DNA of 64,000 nt from Streptomyces sp. TSRI0281 (GTDB taxonomy: Bacteria; Actinomycetota; Actinomycetes; Streptomycetales; Streptomycetaceae). Each line of letters begins with the position of its first letter. Position 1 is the stretch's first letter. The notes below the pieces were generated by a model, which did not search any database, was not told the origin of the DNA, and saw only the letters and a program-made list of their open reading frames with translations. Below are positions 24,443 through 35,460 of the stretch, piece by piece. A program made the position numbers and the translations under genes. The stretch spans positions 310,001 to 374,000 of the forward strand of contig NZ_LWLE01000037.1 of NCBI RefSeq assembly GCF_001905125.1, read 5' to 3'.

Positions 24443-25240
24443 TCAGACAGGCATCACCAGCTCGCCGCGCAGCCGCTCCATCGCGGGTTCGGGAATCCGC
24501 AGCCCGTCGCGCACATATCCGTCGAGCCCGCCCCACCGCTCGTCCATGGCATCCAGCGCCACGTCCAGATAGCGGGGGCGGACCTCGGTGATCGCGGAGG
24601 CGATGTCGGGGTCGCCGCCCGCGTCGAGGAACTTCTGGACGTACGGCGCGAATGCCGCCCGCATCGCCGGGTTCACCGCCAGGAACTCCGCCCTGACGAC
24701 CTCCCGCGACGCACCCACGATCATCAGGAGGAGGGCCGCCGCCCAGCCGGTACGGTCCTTGCCCGCCGTGCAGTGGAAGAGCACCGGTCTCGCCCGCGGA
24801 TCGGCCGCGGTCTCCACGAGGGCCCGGTACGCGGACGCGGCACCGGGCGAGAGCACCAGCTGCCGATAGGTGTCGGCGAACAGCCCCTCGGCCCTGCCGC
24901 CGCCCAGCGCCCGGCTCGCCTCCTCCGGGTCGGCCAGCAGCGCCCGCAGCCTGGCCGGGGCGACACCCGGATGCCCCCCGAGCACATCGGCGACGAAGAG
25001 CCTGGCCCCGGCCGGCAGCCGGTCCGGGGCCCACTGGCGCTCATCGGCGGTGCGCAGATCGACAACGGTACGGATGCCGAGTGCGGCCACCGCCATGTCG
25101 TACTGCGGATCGAGGTCGCTCAATTGCCCCGAGCGCAGGAGGACTCCCTGCCGCACCCGGCGGCCGCACCCCAGGGCGATGCCGCCCAGATCGCGCAGAT
25201 TGACAACGGTGGCGGCCGGGACGGCCCGGGCGGTCTGCAC
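24443..25240 (-). CDS. Protein-tyrosine phosphatase (DSP/PtpB-like)
   Basis: A 265-aa cysteine-dependent phosphatase. The active-site loop HCTAGKDRTG contains Cys157 and Arg163 (CX5R). The N-terminal segment VVNLRDLGGIALGCGRRVRQG with LLRSGQLSDLD is typical of the tyrosine/serine phosphatase family Y_phosphatase3, which includes Mycobacterium PtpB. The K in CTAGKDR is the variant linked to dual-specificity or phosphoinositide activity. GTG at 25240 was chosen with GAAAGAGG upstream; the frame is open much further but that sequence is GC-poor intergenic DNA. The gene stands alone, divergent from mutA across a 293-bp gap. Confidence 0.85.
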   Translation of the reverse strand: MQTARAVPAATVVNLRDLGGIALGCGRRVRQGVLLRSGQLSDLDPQYDMAVAALGIRTVVDLRTADERQWAPDRLPAGARLFVADVLGGHPGVAPARLRALLADPEEASRALGGGRAEGLFADTYRQLVLSPGAASAYRALVETAADPRARPVLFHCTAGKDRTGWAAALLLMIVGASREVVRAEFLAVNPAMRAAFAPYVQKFLDAGGDPDIASAITEVRPRYLDVALDAMDERWGGLDGYVRDGLRIPEPAMERLRGELVMPV

Positions 25241-25533
25241 GATGAAGTGCCTCTTTCCCCGATTAACTACGTGAATTACGCATATCAGGATCAACGTCGC
25301 ATGCGGCGCGGGAATCGACAACGGAAAACGCCGGATACCACTCCGGGGCATCGGCCGGTCGCCGATCCGCGGCGTACGCGGAGCGGCCCGCCGCGCCCGC
25401 GCGGCCCCCTGCGCCGCCGCACAGCCCGGCCGGTTACGCCACGGTACGTAAAGGATCAAGTGCGTTCCGGAGAGGGCAAGGTCACAGACGGTGCCCCTGC
25501 TGCTCATTCCATGCCCTGACCTAACATCTGAGC
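25241..25533. other. Divergent promoter region between the phosphatase gene and mutA
   Basis: No gene is seen. Bases 25255-25300 are AT-rich. On the minus strand TTGATC (complement of 25289-25294 region) lies upstream of TAGTTA and may serve the phosphatase. On the plus strand TAACAT at 25522-25527 lies six bases before the mutA ATG with no ribosome binding site between, which suggests a leaderless mutA message; no good -35 was found. Confidence 0.35.
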
Positions 25534-27395
25534 ATGACGGTCCTGCCTGCTGACGGGCTCCCTCCGGCCGCCGGGTTCCCTGACCCCTCCCATGACCAGT
25601 GGCAGAGCCTCGTCGAAGGCGTACTGCGCAAGTCGGGCAAGGAAGTCTCGGGCGCGGCAGCGGAGGAAGCGCTGTCCACCACGCTGGAGGACGGGCTCAC
25701 CACCCGGCCCCTCTACACCTCGCACGACACCTCGCCCGACACCGGTTTCCCCGGCTTCGCCCCCTTCACCAGAGGCAGCAAGGCCGAGGGGACCGCGGCG
25801 GCCGGCTGGGACGTCCGGCAGCGCCACGCGCTGCCGGACCCCGCCCGGCTCAACGAGGCCGTGCTCGGCGATCTGGAGAACGGCGTCACCTCGCTGTGGC
25901 TGGCCGTGGGCACCCCCACCGGGATTCCGGTCTCCGGCCTCGCCCGCGCACTGGACGGCGTCTATCTCGACCTGGCACCCGTCGCCCTCGACGCCCCCAC
26001 CGCATTCGATTCAGCGGTACGGGAGTTGCTCCGCCTGTACGAGGAGCGGGGGGTGCCGAAGGAGGCCGCGCGCGGCAGTCTCGGCGCGGACCCGCTCGGG
26101 CAGGCGGCCCGCACCGGCGCCGAGCCCGACCTCACCGCCGCCGTCCACTGGGCGCAGGTGTGCGACCGCGAGTATCCCGGGCTGCGCGCGATGGGCGTGG
26201 ACGCGCTGCCGTACCACGAGGCCGGTGGTTCGGCCGCCGAGGAGCTGGGTCTCTCCCTGGCGACCGGGGTCGCCTATCTGCGGGCGCTGACCGGGTCCGG
26301 GATGTCCGTCGAAGCGGCCTGCGCACAGTTGGAGTTCCGTTACGCGGCCACCGCCGACCAGTTCCTGACCATCGCCAAACTGCGGGCCGCGCGTCGGCTG
26401 TGGGCGCGGGTCGCCGAGGCGTGCGGGGCCGCCGGAGCGGGTGCGCAGCGTCAGCACGCCGTGACCTCACCGGTGATGATGACGCGCCGTGATCCGTGGG
26501 TGAACATGCTCCGGACCACGCTGGCCGCTCTGGCCGCGGGCGTCGGTGGGGCCGACGCCGTCACCGTACTGCCGTTCGATCACACGCTGGGCCTGCCGGA
26601 CGCGTTCGCCCGGCGGATCGCCCGCAACACCTCGACGATCCTGATGGAGGAGTCGCATCTGGCGCGGGTCATCGACCCGGCGGGCGGTTCCTGGTACGTG
26701 GAGCGGCTCACCGACGAACTCGCCGCCGCCGCCTGGTCCTTCTTCCAGGAGATCGAACGGGTGGGCGGCCTGGCCACCGCCCTGCGCTCCGGGCTGGTCG
26801 CGGAGCGGCTCGCGGCCACCTGGGCGGCCCGGTCCAAGGACCTGGCCCGGCGCAAGGAGCCGGTGACCGGGGTCAGCGAGTTCCCGCAGCTGACGGAGCG
26901 GCCGGTGGAGCGCGAGCCCGTGCCCGTCGGCTCCGGCGCGCCGGAGGGCGGGCTGCCGAGGGTCCGCCGCGACGAGGCGTTCGAAGCGCTGCGGGCTCGT
27001 TCGGACGCTCATCTGGCGGCCACGGGGGCGCGCCCGAAGGTGTTCATCGCCGCGCTGGGCCCCGCTTCGGCACACACGGCGCGGGCTTCCTTCGCGTCGA
27101 ACCTCTTCCTCGCCGGCGGGATCGAGGCGGTGCACGACCCGGTGTCGGTGGACGCGTCGACGGCCGCCGGGGCGTTCGCCGCCAGTGGGGCGACGGTCGC
27201 GTGCCTGTGCTCCTCCGACCCGCTCTACGCGGAGCACGCGGAAGGGGTGGCTTCGGCGCTCAGGTCCGCGGGCGCCGGTCAGGTGTTCCTCGCCGGGCGG
27301 CCCGGAGATCACCCCGGTGTCGACTCCTTCGTCTTCGCCGGCTGCGACGCGATCGCCGTCCTCTCCTCCGTACTCGACCGCATGGGAGTGGCGTG

Positions 27396-27396
<1 letters not shown>
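25534..27396 (+). CDS. mutA: Methylmalonyl-CoA mutase small (beta) subunit
   Basis: A 620-aa subunit of the adenosylcobalamin-dependent mutase interconverting (R)-methylmalonyl-CoA and succinyl-CoA. It has the mutase TIM-barrel domain (residues about 25-480; GLRAMGVDALPYHEAGGSAAEELG, DAVTVLPFDHTLGLP, RIARNTSTILMEESHLARVIDPAGGSWYVE) and a degenerate C-terminal cobalamin-fold domain. That domain lacks the DxHxxG motif, as expected for the non-catalytic subunit. The pathway feeds propionate and odd-chain or branched acyl-CoA into the TCA cycle and, in reverse, supplies methylmalonyl-CoA extender units for polyketides. The ATG follows TAACAT by six bases with no Shine-Dalgarno sequence. Its TGA overlaps the mutB ATG (TGATG). 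Confidence 0.95.
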
Positions 27397-29648
<2,252 letters not shown>

Positions 29649-29660
29649 GCCGCTGACCGG

Positions 29661-30719
29661 ATGGCTGTGAAGATCGACATCGACGCCTATGTCAACGGGG
29701 TGCTCGACGGGAAGCGGGCGTTCATCGCCCGCGCCATCACTCTCGTCGAGTCGACCCGCCCCGATCACCGGGCGCTGGCCCAGCGTCTGCTCGGTGAGCT
29801 GCTGCCGCATTCCGGGCGGGCCCGGCGCATCGGCGTCAGCGGGGTGCCCGGCGTGGGCAAGTCCACGTTCATCGACGCCCTCGGCACCATGCTCACGGGG
29901 CTCGGGCACCGGGTCGCGGTGCTGGCCGTCGACCCCTCGTCCAGCCGTACGGGCGGCTCCATCCTGGGTGACAAGACCAGGATGGAACGGCTGGCCGTCG
30001 ACCGGAACGCGTTCGTGCGCCCCTCGCCCACCGCCGGAACACTGGGCGGGGTGGCACGGGCGACCCGTGAGTCCATGGTGGTCATGGAGGCGGCGGGTTA
30101 CGACGTGGTGCTGGTGGAGACGGTCGGCGTCGGCCAGTCCGAGACGGCCGTCGCCAACATGGTCGACACGTTCCTGCTGCTCACCCTGGCCCGCACCGGC
30201 GATCAGCTCCAGGGCATCAAGAAAGGGGTGCTGGAGCTGGCGGACGCCATCGCGGTCAACAAGGCCGACGGTCCGCACGAGCGCGATGCCCGTTCGGCGG
30301 CGCGTGAACTGGCGGGCGCACTGCGGTTGATGCACCCGATCGACGCGGCCTGGACTCCCCCGGTCCTCACCTGCAGCGCCCGGGAGTCGAGCGGTCTCGA
30401 CACGCTGTGGGAGCGGCTGGAGCAGCACCGGTCCCTCCTGGAGTCCACGGGGCGGCTGGTGGCCAAGCGCAGCGAGCAGCAGGTGGACTGGACATGGACG
30501 ATGGTCCGCGACGAGCTGCTGGACAGCCTGCACAACCATCCGGCGGTACGGGAGCTCGCCCCGGGTCTCGAACACCGCGTGCGGGAGGGTGAGTTGACGG
30601 CCACACTCGCCGCCGAGCGCATTCTCGGCGTCTTCCGCGGCGACGGCGGCGCTGCCGATGACTGCGGCCGCAGCGGTGGCGACAGCGGCGAGGGGACGAC
30701 GCCGGGGCCGCGCGGCTGA
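29661..30719 (+). CDS. meaB: Methylmalonyl-CoA mutase-associated GTPase MeaB
   Basis: A 352-aa G3E-family GTPase that chaperones adenosylcobalamin loading and protects the mutase from inactivation. Visible motifs are the P-loop GVPGVGKSTFIDAL (about 57-70), the switch segment ending DVVLVETVGVGQSE, and NKADG for guanine recognition. The C-terminal extension (about 310-352), used in dimerisation, is present but ends in a Gly/Asp-rich tail unlike most homologues. The ATG at 29661 has only a weak ribosome binding site and a GTG six bases later is an alternative. A long hairpin follows the stop. Confidence 0.93.
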   Translation: MAVKIDIDAYVNGVLDGKRAFIARAITLVESTRPDHRALAQRLLGELLPHSGRARRIGVSGVPGVGKSTFIDALGTMLTGLGHRVAVLAVDPSSSRTGGSILGDKTRMERLAVDRNAFVRPSPTAGTLGGVARATRESMVVMEAAGYDVVLVETVGVGQSETAVANMVDTFLLLTLARTGDQLQGIKKGVLELADAIAVNKADGPHERDARSAARELAGALRLMHPIDAAWTPPVLTCSARESSGLDTLWERLEQHRSLLESTGRLVAKRSEQQVDWTWTMVRDELLDSLHNHPAVRELAPGLEHRVREGELTATLAAERILGVFRGDGGAADDCGRSGGDSGEGTTPGPRG

Positions 30720-30730
30720 TCGGCCGGATG

Positions 30731-30823
<93 letters not shown>

Positions 30824-30904
30824 ATAGTGCGGTGCGGGCTGCCCGGCGGCGGTCGGGTGGAGCGGTCGGCTTTCCGTCCGTCGCCCGCCCCTCTCCCCTC
30901 GCCC

Positions 30905-31138
30905 CCACACTTAGTGATACAGTGCGATCAGCACGTGTGTAAGCCCCCATATTCGGGCTCCGGTGCTATTTTCTCTCCTCGCTGTTGCGCTCGTCCTTCT
31001 CAGGACCCGCGATCCAGCCTTCTCGCACTACTTCTCAGTCCGGTCCGGGCTCTTTCTGCCCGTGGTACGGGGCGTGATATCGCCGCCCCTCCGATCGCCG
31101 GGCCTCTCATTCGCCTGTCCGCGAAAGGACCTCCTCTC
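30905..31138 (+). promoter_or_regulatory. Long 5-prime leader and candidate promoter of the second rho gene
   Basis: An AT-richer block contains TGATACAGT at 30915-30923, an extended -10-like element (TGnTACAGT) without a good -35. The downstream leader of about 210 nt is C/U-rich and G-poor in places (for example ATTTTCTCTCCTCGC at 30967-30981). It includes a short hairpin AGCCC/GGGCT near 30941-30958. C-rich, unstructured RNA of this kind is the preferred loading site of Rho, so autogenous termination is conceivable. No gene is seen here. Confidence 0.35.
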
Positions 31139-32278
31139 ATGACCACCACACTCGAACGCCCCATTGCCGCGGAACACCGGCCCGTCCGGACCGCTGGTGT
31201 CCTCGACACCACGAACAACGGACACGGCACGCTCCGCGTCAACGGCGGCCACCCCTCCCCCGACGACATTCAGGTGCCGCCCGCACTGATCCGCCGGCAC
31301 GGCCTGCGCAAGGGCGATGTCGTCGAGGGCACCTGCGACCGGCCGCGCGCCCTGACCGCGATCGACCGGATCAACGGCCGTGACCCCCGCGCGCTGCTCG
31401 GCCGGCCCGACTTCCGCGACCTCACCCCGCTCCACCCCCGCGACCGGCTGCGCCTGGAGACCGCGCAGGGCGGGCCCGCGATGCGCCTGGTCGACCTGAT
31501 CGCGCCCGTCGGCAAGGGACAGCGCGGACTGATCGTCGCACCGCCCAAGACCGGCAAGACCGTGCTGCTGCAACAGCTCGCCGCGGCCGTCGCCACCAAC
31601 CATCCCGAGTGCCATCTGATGGTGGTCCTCCTGGACGAGCGTCCGGAGGAGGTCACCGACATGCGCCGCTCGGTTCGGGGCGAAGTGTTCGCCTCGACCT
31701 TCGACCGGCCCGCCAAGGAGCACATCGCTCTCGCCGACCTCGCCGTGGAACGCGCCAAGCGCCTGGTCGAGCAGGGCCAGGACGTCGTCCTGCTGCTGGA
31801 CTCGCTCACCCGGCTGTGCCGGGCCCACAACAACGCGGCCGGAGCGGGCGGGCGCACGCTGAGCGGTGGCGTCGACGCGGCAGCACTCGGCGGCCCCAAG
31901 AAGCTGTTCGGTGCCGCGCGCCTGGCCGAGGAGGGCGGTTCGCTCACCATCCTGGCAACGGCCCTGGTGGAAACCGGATCCCGGGCCGACGACTACTTCT
32001 TCGAGGAGCTGAAGGGCACCGGCAACATGGAACTCCGGCTGGACCGGACGCTCGCGGACAAGCGGATCTTCCCTGCCGTCGACATCGCCCCGTCGGGCAC
32101 CCGCCGGGACGAACTCCTGCTGCCCGCAGCCGAACTGACCATCGTTCGGGGACTACGCCGCGCCCTCCACGCCAGGGACGGCCAGGCCACCCTGGAGACG
32201 CTGCTGGACAAGCTCCGCCGTACGCCGGACAACGCCACGTTCCTCCGTCAGGTGCACCGGACCGTTCCCGGCACCTGA
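31139..32278 (+). CDS. Second, short transcription termination factor Rho
   Basis: A 379-aa Rho ATPase. It contains the cold-shock-type RNA-binding domain (about 18-65; GTLRVNGG and PSPDDIQVPPALIRRHGLRK), Walker A APPKTGKT (134-141), DERPEEV, Walker B VVLLLDSLTRL (about 214-224), the Q/R-loop region and the C-terminal SRADDYFFEELKGTGNMELRL. It lacks the long N-terminal insertion region that brings the main Streptomyces Rho to about 700 residues, and also the short N-terminal helical domain. It is therefore a paralogue. Residues contacting bicyclomycin in E. coli Rho (the P-loop Lys/Thr and the DSxTR segment) appear conserved. The ATG at 31139 has GAAAGGA ten bases upstream. Confidence 0.9.
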   Translation: MTTTLERPIAAEHRPVRTAGVLDTTNNGHGTLRVNGGHPSPDDIQVPPALIRRHGLRKGDVVEGTCDRPRALTAIDRINGRDPRALLGRPDFRDLTPLHPRDRLRLETAQGGPAMRLVDLIAPVGKGQRGLIVAPPKTGKTVLLQQLAAAVATNHPECHLMVVLLDERPEEVTDMRRSVRGEVFASTFDRPAKEHIALADLAVERAKRLVEQGQDVVLLLDSLTRLCRAHNNAAGAGGRTLSGGVDAAALGGPKKLFGAARLAEEGGSLTILATALVETGSRADDYFFEELKGTGNMELRLDRTLADKRIFPAVDIAPSGTRRDELLLPAAELTIVRGLRRALHARDGQATLETLLDKLRRTPDNATFLRQVHRTVPGT

Positions 32279-32323
32279 GCCCCTCGGGGAAGCTCGGTGA
32301 CGGCTCCGGGTTCCCACGGGCGG

Positions 32324-32352
32324 GTCCGGCTGCGGGAATCCTGGAGCCGGAC
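32324..32352. terminator. Hairpin terminator between rho paralogue and pgm
   Basis: GTCCGGCT at 32324-32331 pairs with AGCCGGAC at 32345-32352 around a 13-nt loop, between convergent genes. Confidence 0.55.
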
Positions 32353-32361
32353 CGGCGGCCG

Positions 32362-34008
32362 TCAGCCGGCGCCGCCCAGCGCGGTGGAGACCAGGGCGCG
32401 GGCCTCCTCCTGCACCCGGCCGAGGTGAGCGGGACCCTGGAAACTCTCCGCGTACACCTTGTAGACGTCCTCGGTGCCGGAGGGCCGGGCGGCGAACCAG
32501 GCGCTGTCCGTGCAGACCTTGAGGCCGCCGATCGCGGCGCCGTTGCCCGGTGCCTCGGTGAGGACGGCCGTGATGGGCTCCCCCGCCAGGGTGTCGGCCG
32601 TGACCTGGTCCGGGGAGAGCCGCGCCAGTACCGCCTTCTCCTCCCGTGTCGCGGGCGCGTCGACGCGGGCGTAGGCCGGGTCACCGAAGCGGGCGGTGAG
32701 CTCGCCGTAGTGCTGGGACGGGGTGGATCCGGTGACCGCGGTGATCTCGGAGGCCAGCAGGGCGAGCAGGATGCCGTCCTTGTCGGTCGTCCAGACGCGG
32801 CCGTCGCGGCGCAGGAACGAGGCCCCGGCGGACTCCTCGCCGCCGAAGCCCAGGGTGCCGTCGAAGAGCCCGTCGACGAACCACTTGAATCCCACCGGCA
32901 CCTCCACCAGCGGGCGGCCGAGGTCGTCGGCGACCCGGTCGATCATCGAGGAGGAGACGAGCGTCTTGCCGATGCCCGTACCGGCGGGCCATCCCTCGCG
33001 GTGCGAGAAGAGGTAGCGGATGGCGACGGCCAGATAGTGGTTGGGGTTCATCAGACCGCCGTCCGGGGTGACGATGCCGTGCCGGTCGGCGTCGGCGTCG
33101 TTCCCGGTGGCGATCGTGTAGGCGTCGCGCTGGGCGATCAGTGAGGCCATGGCGTGCGGCGAGGAGCAGTCCATCCGGATCCTGCCGTCCCAGTCCAGCG
33201 TCATGAACCGCCAGGTCGGGTCGGCGAGCGGATTGACCACGGTGAGGTCGAGCCGGTGACGTTCGGCGATACGGCCCCAGTACGCGACCGAGGCGCCGCC
33301 GAGCGGATCGGCGCCGATCCTGATCCCCGCCCCCCGTACGGCGTCCAGGTCGAGTACGGACGGCAGGTCGTCCACGTATCCGGTCAGGAAGTCGTGGCGG
33401 CCGGTGGTCGCGGCGGCCAGCGCCCGGGTGTACGGGATGCGGCGGACTTCCTTGAGCCCGCCCTCGATCAGGGCATTGGCGCGGTCCTGGATCCACGAGG
33501 TGGCGTCTGAGCCGGCCGGTCCGCCGTTCGGCGGGTTGTATTTGAAACCGCCGTCGGCGGGCGGGTTGTGCGACGGGGTGACCACGATGCCGTCCGCGAG
33601 GCCGCCGGTGCGGCCCCGGTTGTACGTGAGGATGGCGTGCGAGACGGCGGGGGTGGGGGTATAGCCGTCGTCGGAGTCGATGAGGACGACCGCCCCGTTG
33701 GCGGCGAGCACCTCGATCGCGGTGACCCGGGCGGGCTCGGACAGGGCGTGGGTGTCGGCACCGAGGAAGAGCGGCCCGTCGGTCCCCTGCCGGGACCGGT
33801 ACTCGCAGATCGCCTGGGTGGTGGCGGCGATGTGGTCCTCGTTGAACGCGGCCGAGAGGGCCGAGCCGCGGTGTCCCGAGGTACCGAAGGCCACGCGCTG
33901 GGAGGGTTCCGCCGGGTCGGGGTGGAGGGCGTAATAGGCCGTCACCAGCCGTGCCACATCGACCAGATCTCCGGGCTGTGCCGGCTGCCCGGCCCGTTCG
34001 TGCACCAT
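32362..34008 (-). CDS. pgm: Phosphoglucomutase, alpha-D-glucose-phosphate-specific
   Basis: A 548-aa alpha-D-phosphohexomutase that interconverts glucose 1-phosphate and glucose 6-phosphate, linking glycogen, trehalose and cell-wall sugar supply with glycolysis. All four domains are present. FGTSGHRGS opens the fold, TPSHNPPADGG carries the phospho-Ser, NDADADRHG is the Mg loop, GGEESAG the sugar-binding loop and RPSGTEDVYKVYAE the phosphate-binding loop. The length matches E. coli Pgm (546). The ATG at 34008 is preceded by CGAGGAGAACCG. It is transcribed after the chitinase gene but separated from it by a hairpin, so it probably has its own promoter. Confidence 0.95.
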   Translation of the reverse strand: MVHERAGQPAQPGDLVDVARLVTAYYALHPDPAEPSQRVAFGTSGHRGSALSAAFNEDHIAATTQAICEYRSRQGTDGPLFLGADTHALSEPARVTAIEVLAANGAVVLIDSDDGYTPTPAVSHAILTYNRGRTGGLADGIVVTPSHNPPADGGFKYNPPNGGPAGSDATSWIQDRANALIEGGLKEVRRIPYTRALAAATTGRHDFLTGYVDDLPSVLDLDAVRGAGIRIGADPLGGASVAYWGRIAERHRLDLTVVNPLADPTWRFMTLDWDGRIRMDCSSPHAMASLIAQRDAYTIATGNDADADRHGIVTPDGGLMNPNHYLAVAIRYLFSHREGWPAGTGIGKTLVSSSMIDRVADDLGRPLVEVPVGFKWFVDGLFDGTLGFGGEESAGASFLRRDGRVWTTDKDGILLALLASEITAVTGSTPSQHYGELTARFGDPAYARVDAPATREEKAVLARLSPDQVTADTLAGEPITAVLTEAPGNGAAIGGLKVCTDSAWFAARPSGTEDVYKVYAESFQGPAHLGRVQEEARALVSTALGGAG

Positions 34009-34189
34009 CGGTTCTCCTCGTTGTCGTCGGTCGGCCCGCTCGGGCGTGCCACCGCCCGGTACGGACGAGCACCACGATATGTACCCGATCCCCGGCGCCG
34101 CCCGCGGCCGCGCTGACGGGTTCGCGCCGCGGTCCGACAGCGAGCGGCACAGCGGCGGGCCGCTCCGTCCCGGAGGAGCCGGCCGGTGA

Positions 34190-34218
34190 TGCACCGGGCG
34201 CCGACGCCGCCCGGTGCA
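34190..34218 (-). terminator. Hairpin terminator of the chitinase gene
   Basis: TGCACCGGGCG at 34190-34200 pairs perfectly with CGCCCGGTGCA at 34208-34218, immediately after the chitinase stop on the minus strand. Confidence 0.75.
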
Positions 34219-34227
34219 CCGTGTCGC

Positions 34228-35307
34228 TCAACGGCCTTGCAGGGACTTCACGTTGTCGCCGAAGGTCCAGCCCTTCGAACCGTCCCAGTTGAGGGACCAG
34301 GTCATCAGGCCCTTCAGCGCGCCGTTGTAGCGGTTCCATGCCTGCGAGACGAGACCGGTCGACATATGGCCGCCACCGGCGCCCGGCTGCGCGGGAAGTC
34401 CGGGCACCTGCTTGTCGTAGGGCACCTTGATCGTGGTGCCCTGGACGACGAGCCCGGCGTTGAGGCAGTCGGTCTGCGCGGTGAATCCTTGGACCGTTCC
34501 CGCGGAGTAGGAGTCTCCGGAGCAGCCGTACATGCTGCCGTTGTAGTACTGCATGTTCAGCCACCAGAGGCGGCCGTTGTCCGCGTACTTCTTGATGATG
34601 GGCAGGTACGCGCCCCAGATGGAGCCGTAGACCACGCTGCCCCCGGTGACGTACGCCGTTTCGGGAGCCATCGTGAGGCCGAAGTTCGACGGCATCTGCG
34701 CGAGCACCCCGTCGATGATCCGGATGAGGTTGGCCTGCGAGGCCGACAGCTGGTTGATGTTGCCGCTGCCGACAAGCCCTGTCTCGATGTCGATGTCGAT
34801 GCCGTCGAAGTTGTACTTCTTCAGAATCGGCACCACCGTCGCGACGAAGCGGTCGGCGACGGCGCTGGAGCTCAGGTCGATCCCGGCCGCCGCACCACCG
34901 ATCGACATGAGGGCGGTGAGGCCGGACGCCTTGGCCTGACACATCTGCGCCGGGGTCGCGACCTTGACCGTCGCGTCCATCCCGTCCTCCCACAGGACGG
35001 TTCCGTCCGAGCGGATGACGGGGAAGGCCGCATTGATGACGTTGTACCCGTGGCCCGTGATGCGGGAGTCGGTGATCGGGATCCAGCCGAGCGGCGGGTG
35101 CACCCCGTTCGCCGCGCCGTCCCAGTTCTCCCAGTAGCCCTGGAGCACCTTGCCCGCAGGTTTCGACTTCACCGCGCAGGTGTCCGCCTGTGCCGCGCTC
35201 GGTGTGTCCGCCCGCGCCGCGCTCGGCGGCGCCGCCGCGACCATCAGCTGTACGACGAACGCCGTTGCCAGACCGATGCCCAGCAGACGTGACGTGCGAC
35301 CCATCAT
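34228..35307 (-). CDS. Secreted GH18 chitinase
   Basis: A 359-aa secreted family-18 chitinase. The signal peptide covers residues 1-33 (MMGRTSRLLGIGLATAFVVQLMVA then PPSAARA). The catalytic motif FDGIDIDIE at 167-175 gives the DxxDxDxE signature with proton donor Glu175. Substrate-binding segments include LMSIGGAA, MAPETAYV, MQYYNG and the terminal GLMTWSLNWD. It has no chitin-binding module and is the small bacterial single-domain type. The ATG pair at 35302-35307 follows GGGAAGGGACACGG. Its promoter carries two TGGTCCAGACC-type boxes, so it is expected to be chitin- or GlcNAc-responsive. Products feed the N-acetylglucosamine pool. Confidence 0.93.
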   Translation of the reverse strand: MMGRTSRLLGIGLATAFVVQLMVAAAPPSAARADTPSAAQADTCAVKSKPAGKVLQGYWENWDGAANGVHPPLGWIPITDSRITGHGYNVINAAFPVIRSDGTVLWEDGMDATVKVATPAQMCQAKASGLTALMSIGGAAAGIDLSSSAVADRFVATVVPILKKYNFDGIDIDIETGLVGSGNINQLSASQANLIRIIDGVLAQMPSNFGLTMAPETAYVTGGSVVYGSIWGAYLPIIKKYADNGRLWWLNMQYYNGSMYGCSGDSYSAGTVQGFTAQTDCLNAGLVVQGTTIKVPYDKQVPGLPAQPGAGGGHMSTGLVSQAWNRYNGALKGLMTWSLNWDGSKGWTFGDNVKSLQGR

Positions 35308-35389
35308 CCGTGTCCCTTCCCGCCAGGGCCTGCCGCCGTCCGGCGCGAAAGGTTCGCACCCGACCCCACCCATGTCGTGACCCTGCCAA

Positions 35390-35418
35390 ACCGTAAAATG
35401 GTCCAGACCTCCGGTCAA
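35390..35418 (-). promoter_or_regulatory. Chitinase promoter
   Basis: Read on the minus strand: TTGACC (35418-35413), a 17-bp spacer and TACGGT (35395-35390). This is a textbook vegetative Streptomyces promoter, giving a leader of about 75 nt to the ATG at 35307. Confidence 0.8.
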
Positions 35419-35431
35419 TAGGTCTGGACCA
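35399..35431. promoter_or_regulatory. Two dre-like operator boxes around the chitinase -35
   Basis: TGGTCCAGACCT occurs at 35399-35410 (plus strand) and again on the minus strand at 35431-35420. The copies flank and overlap the -35 hexamer with 9 bp between them. They match the 12-bp repeats long known in Streptomyces chitinase promoters and the consensus for DasR (TGGTCTAGACCA-like), the GntR-type regulator released by glucosamine phosphates. Confidence 0.75.
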
Positions 35432-35460
35432 AGTGGCCCGAGTTGGCGGCCGGGTGGCGA

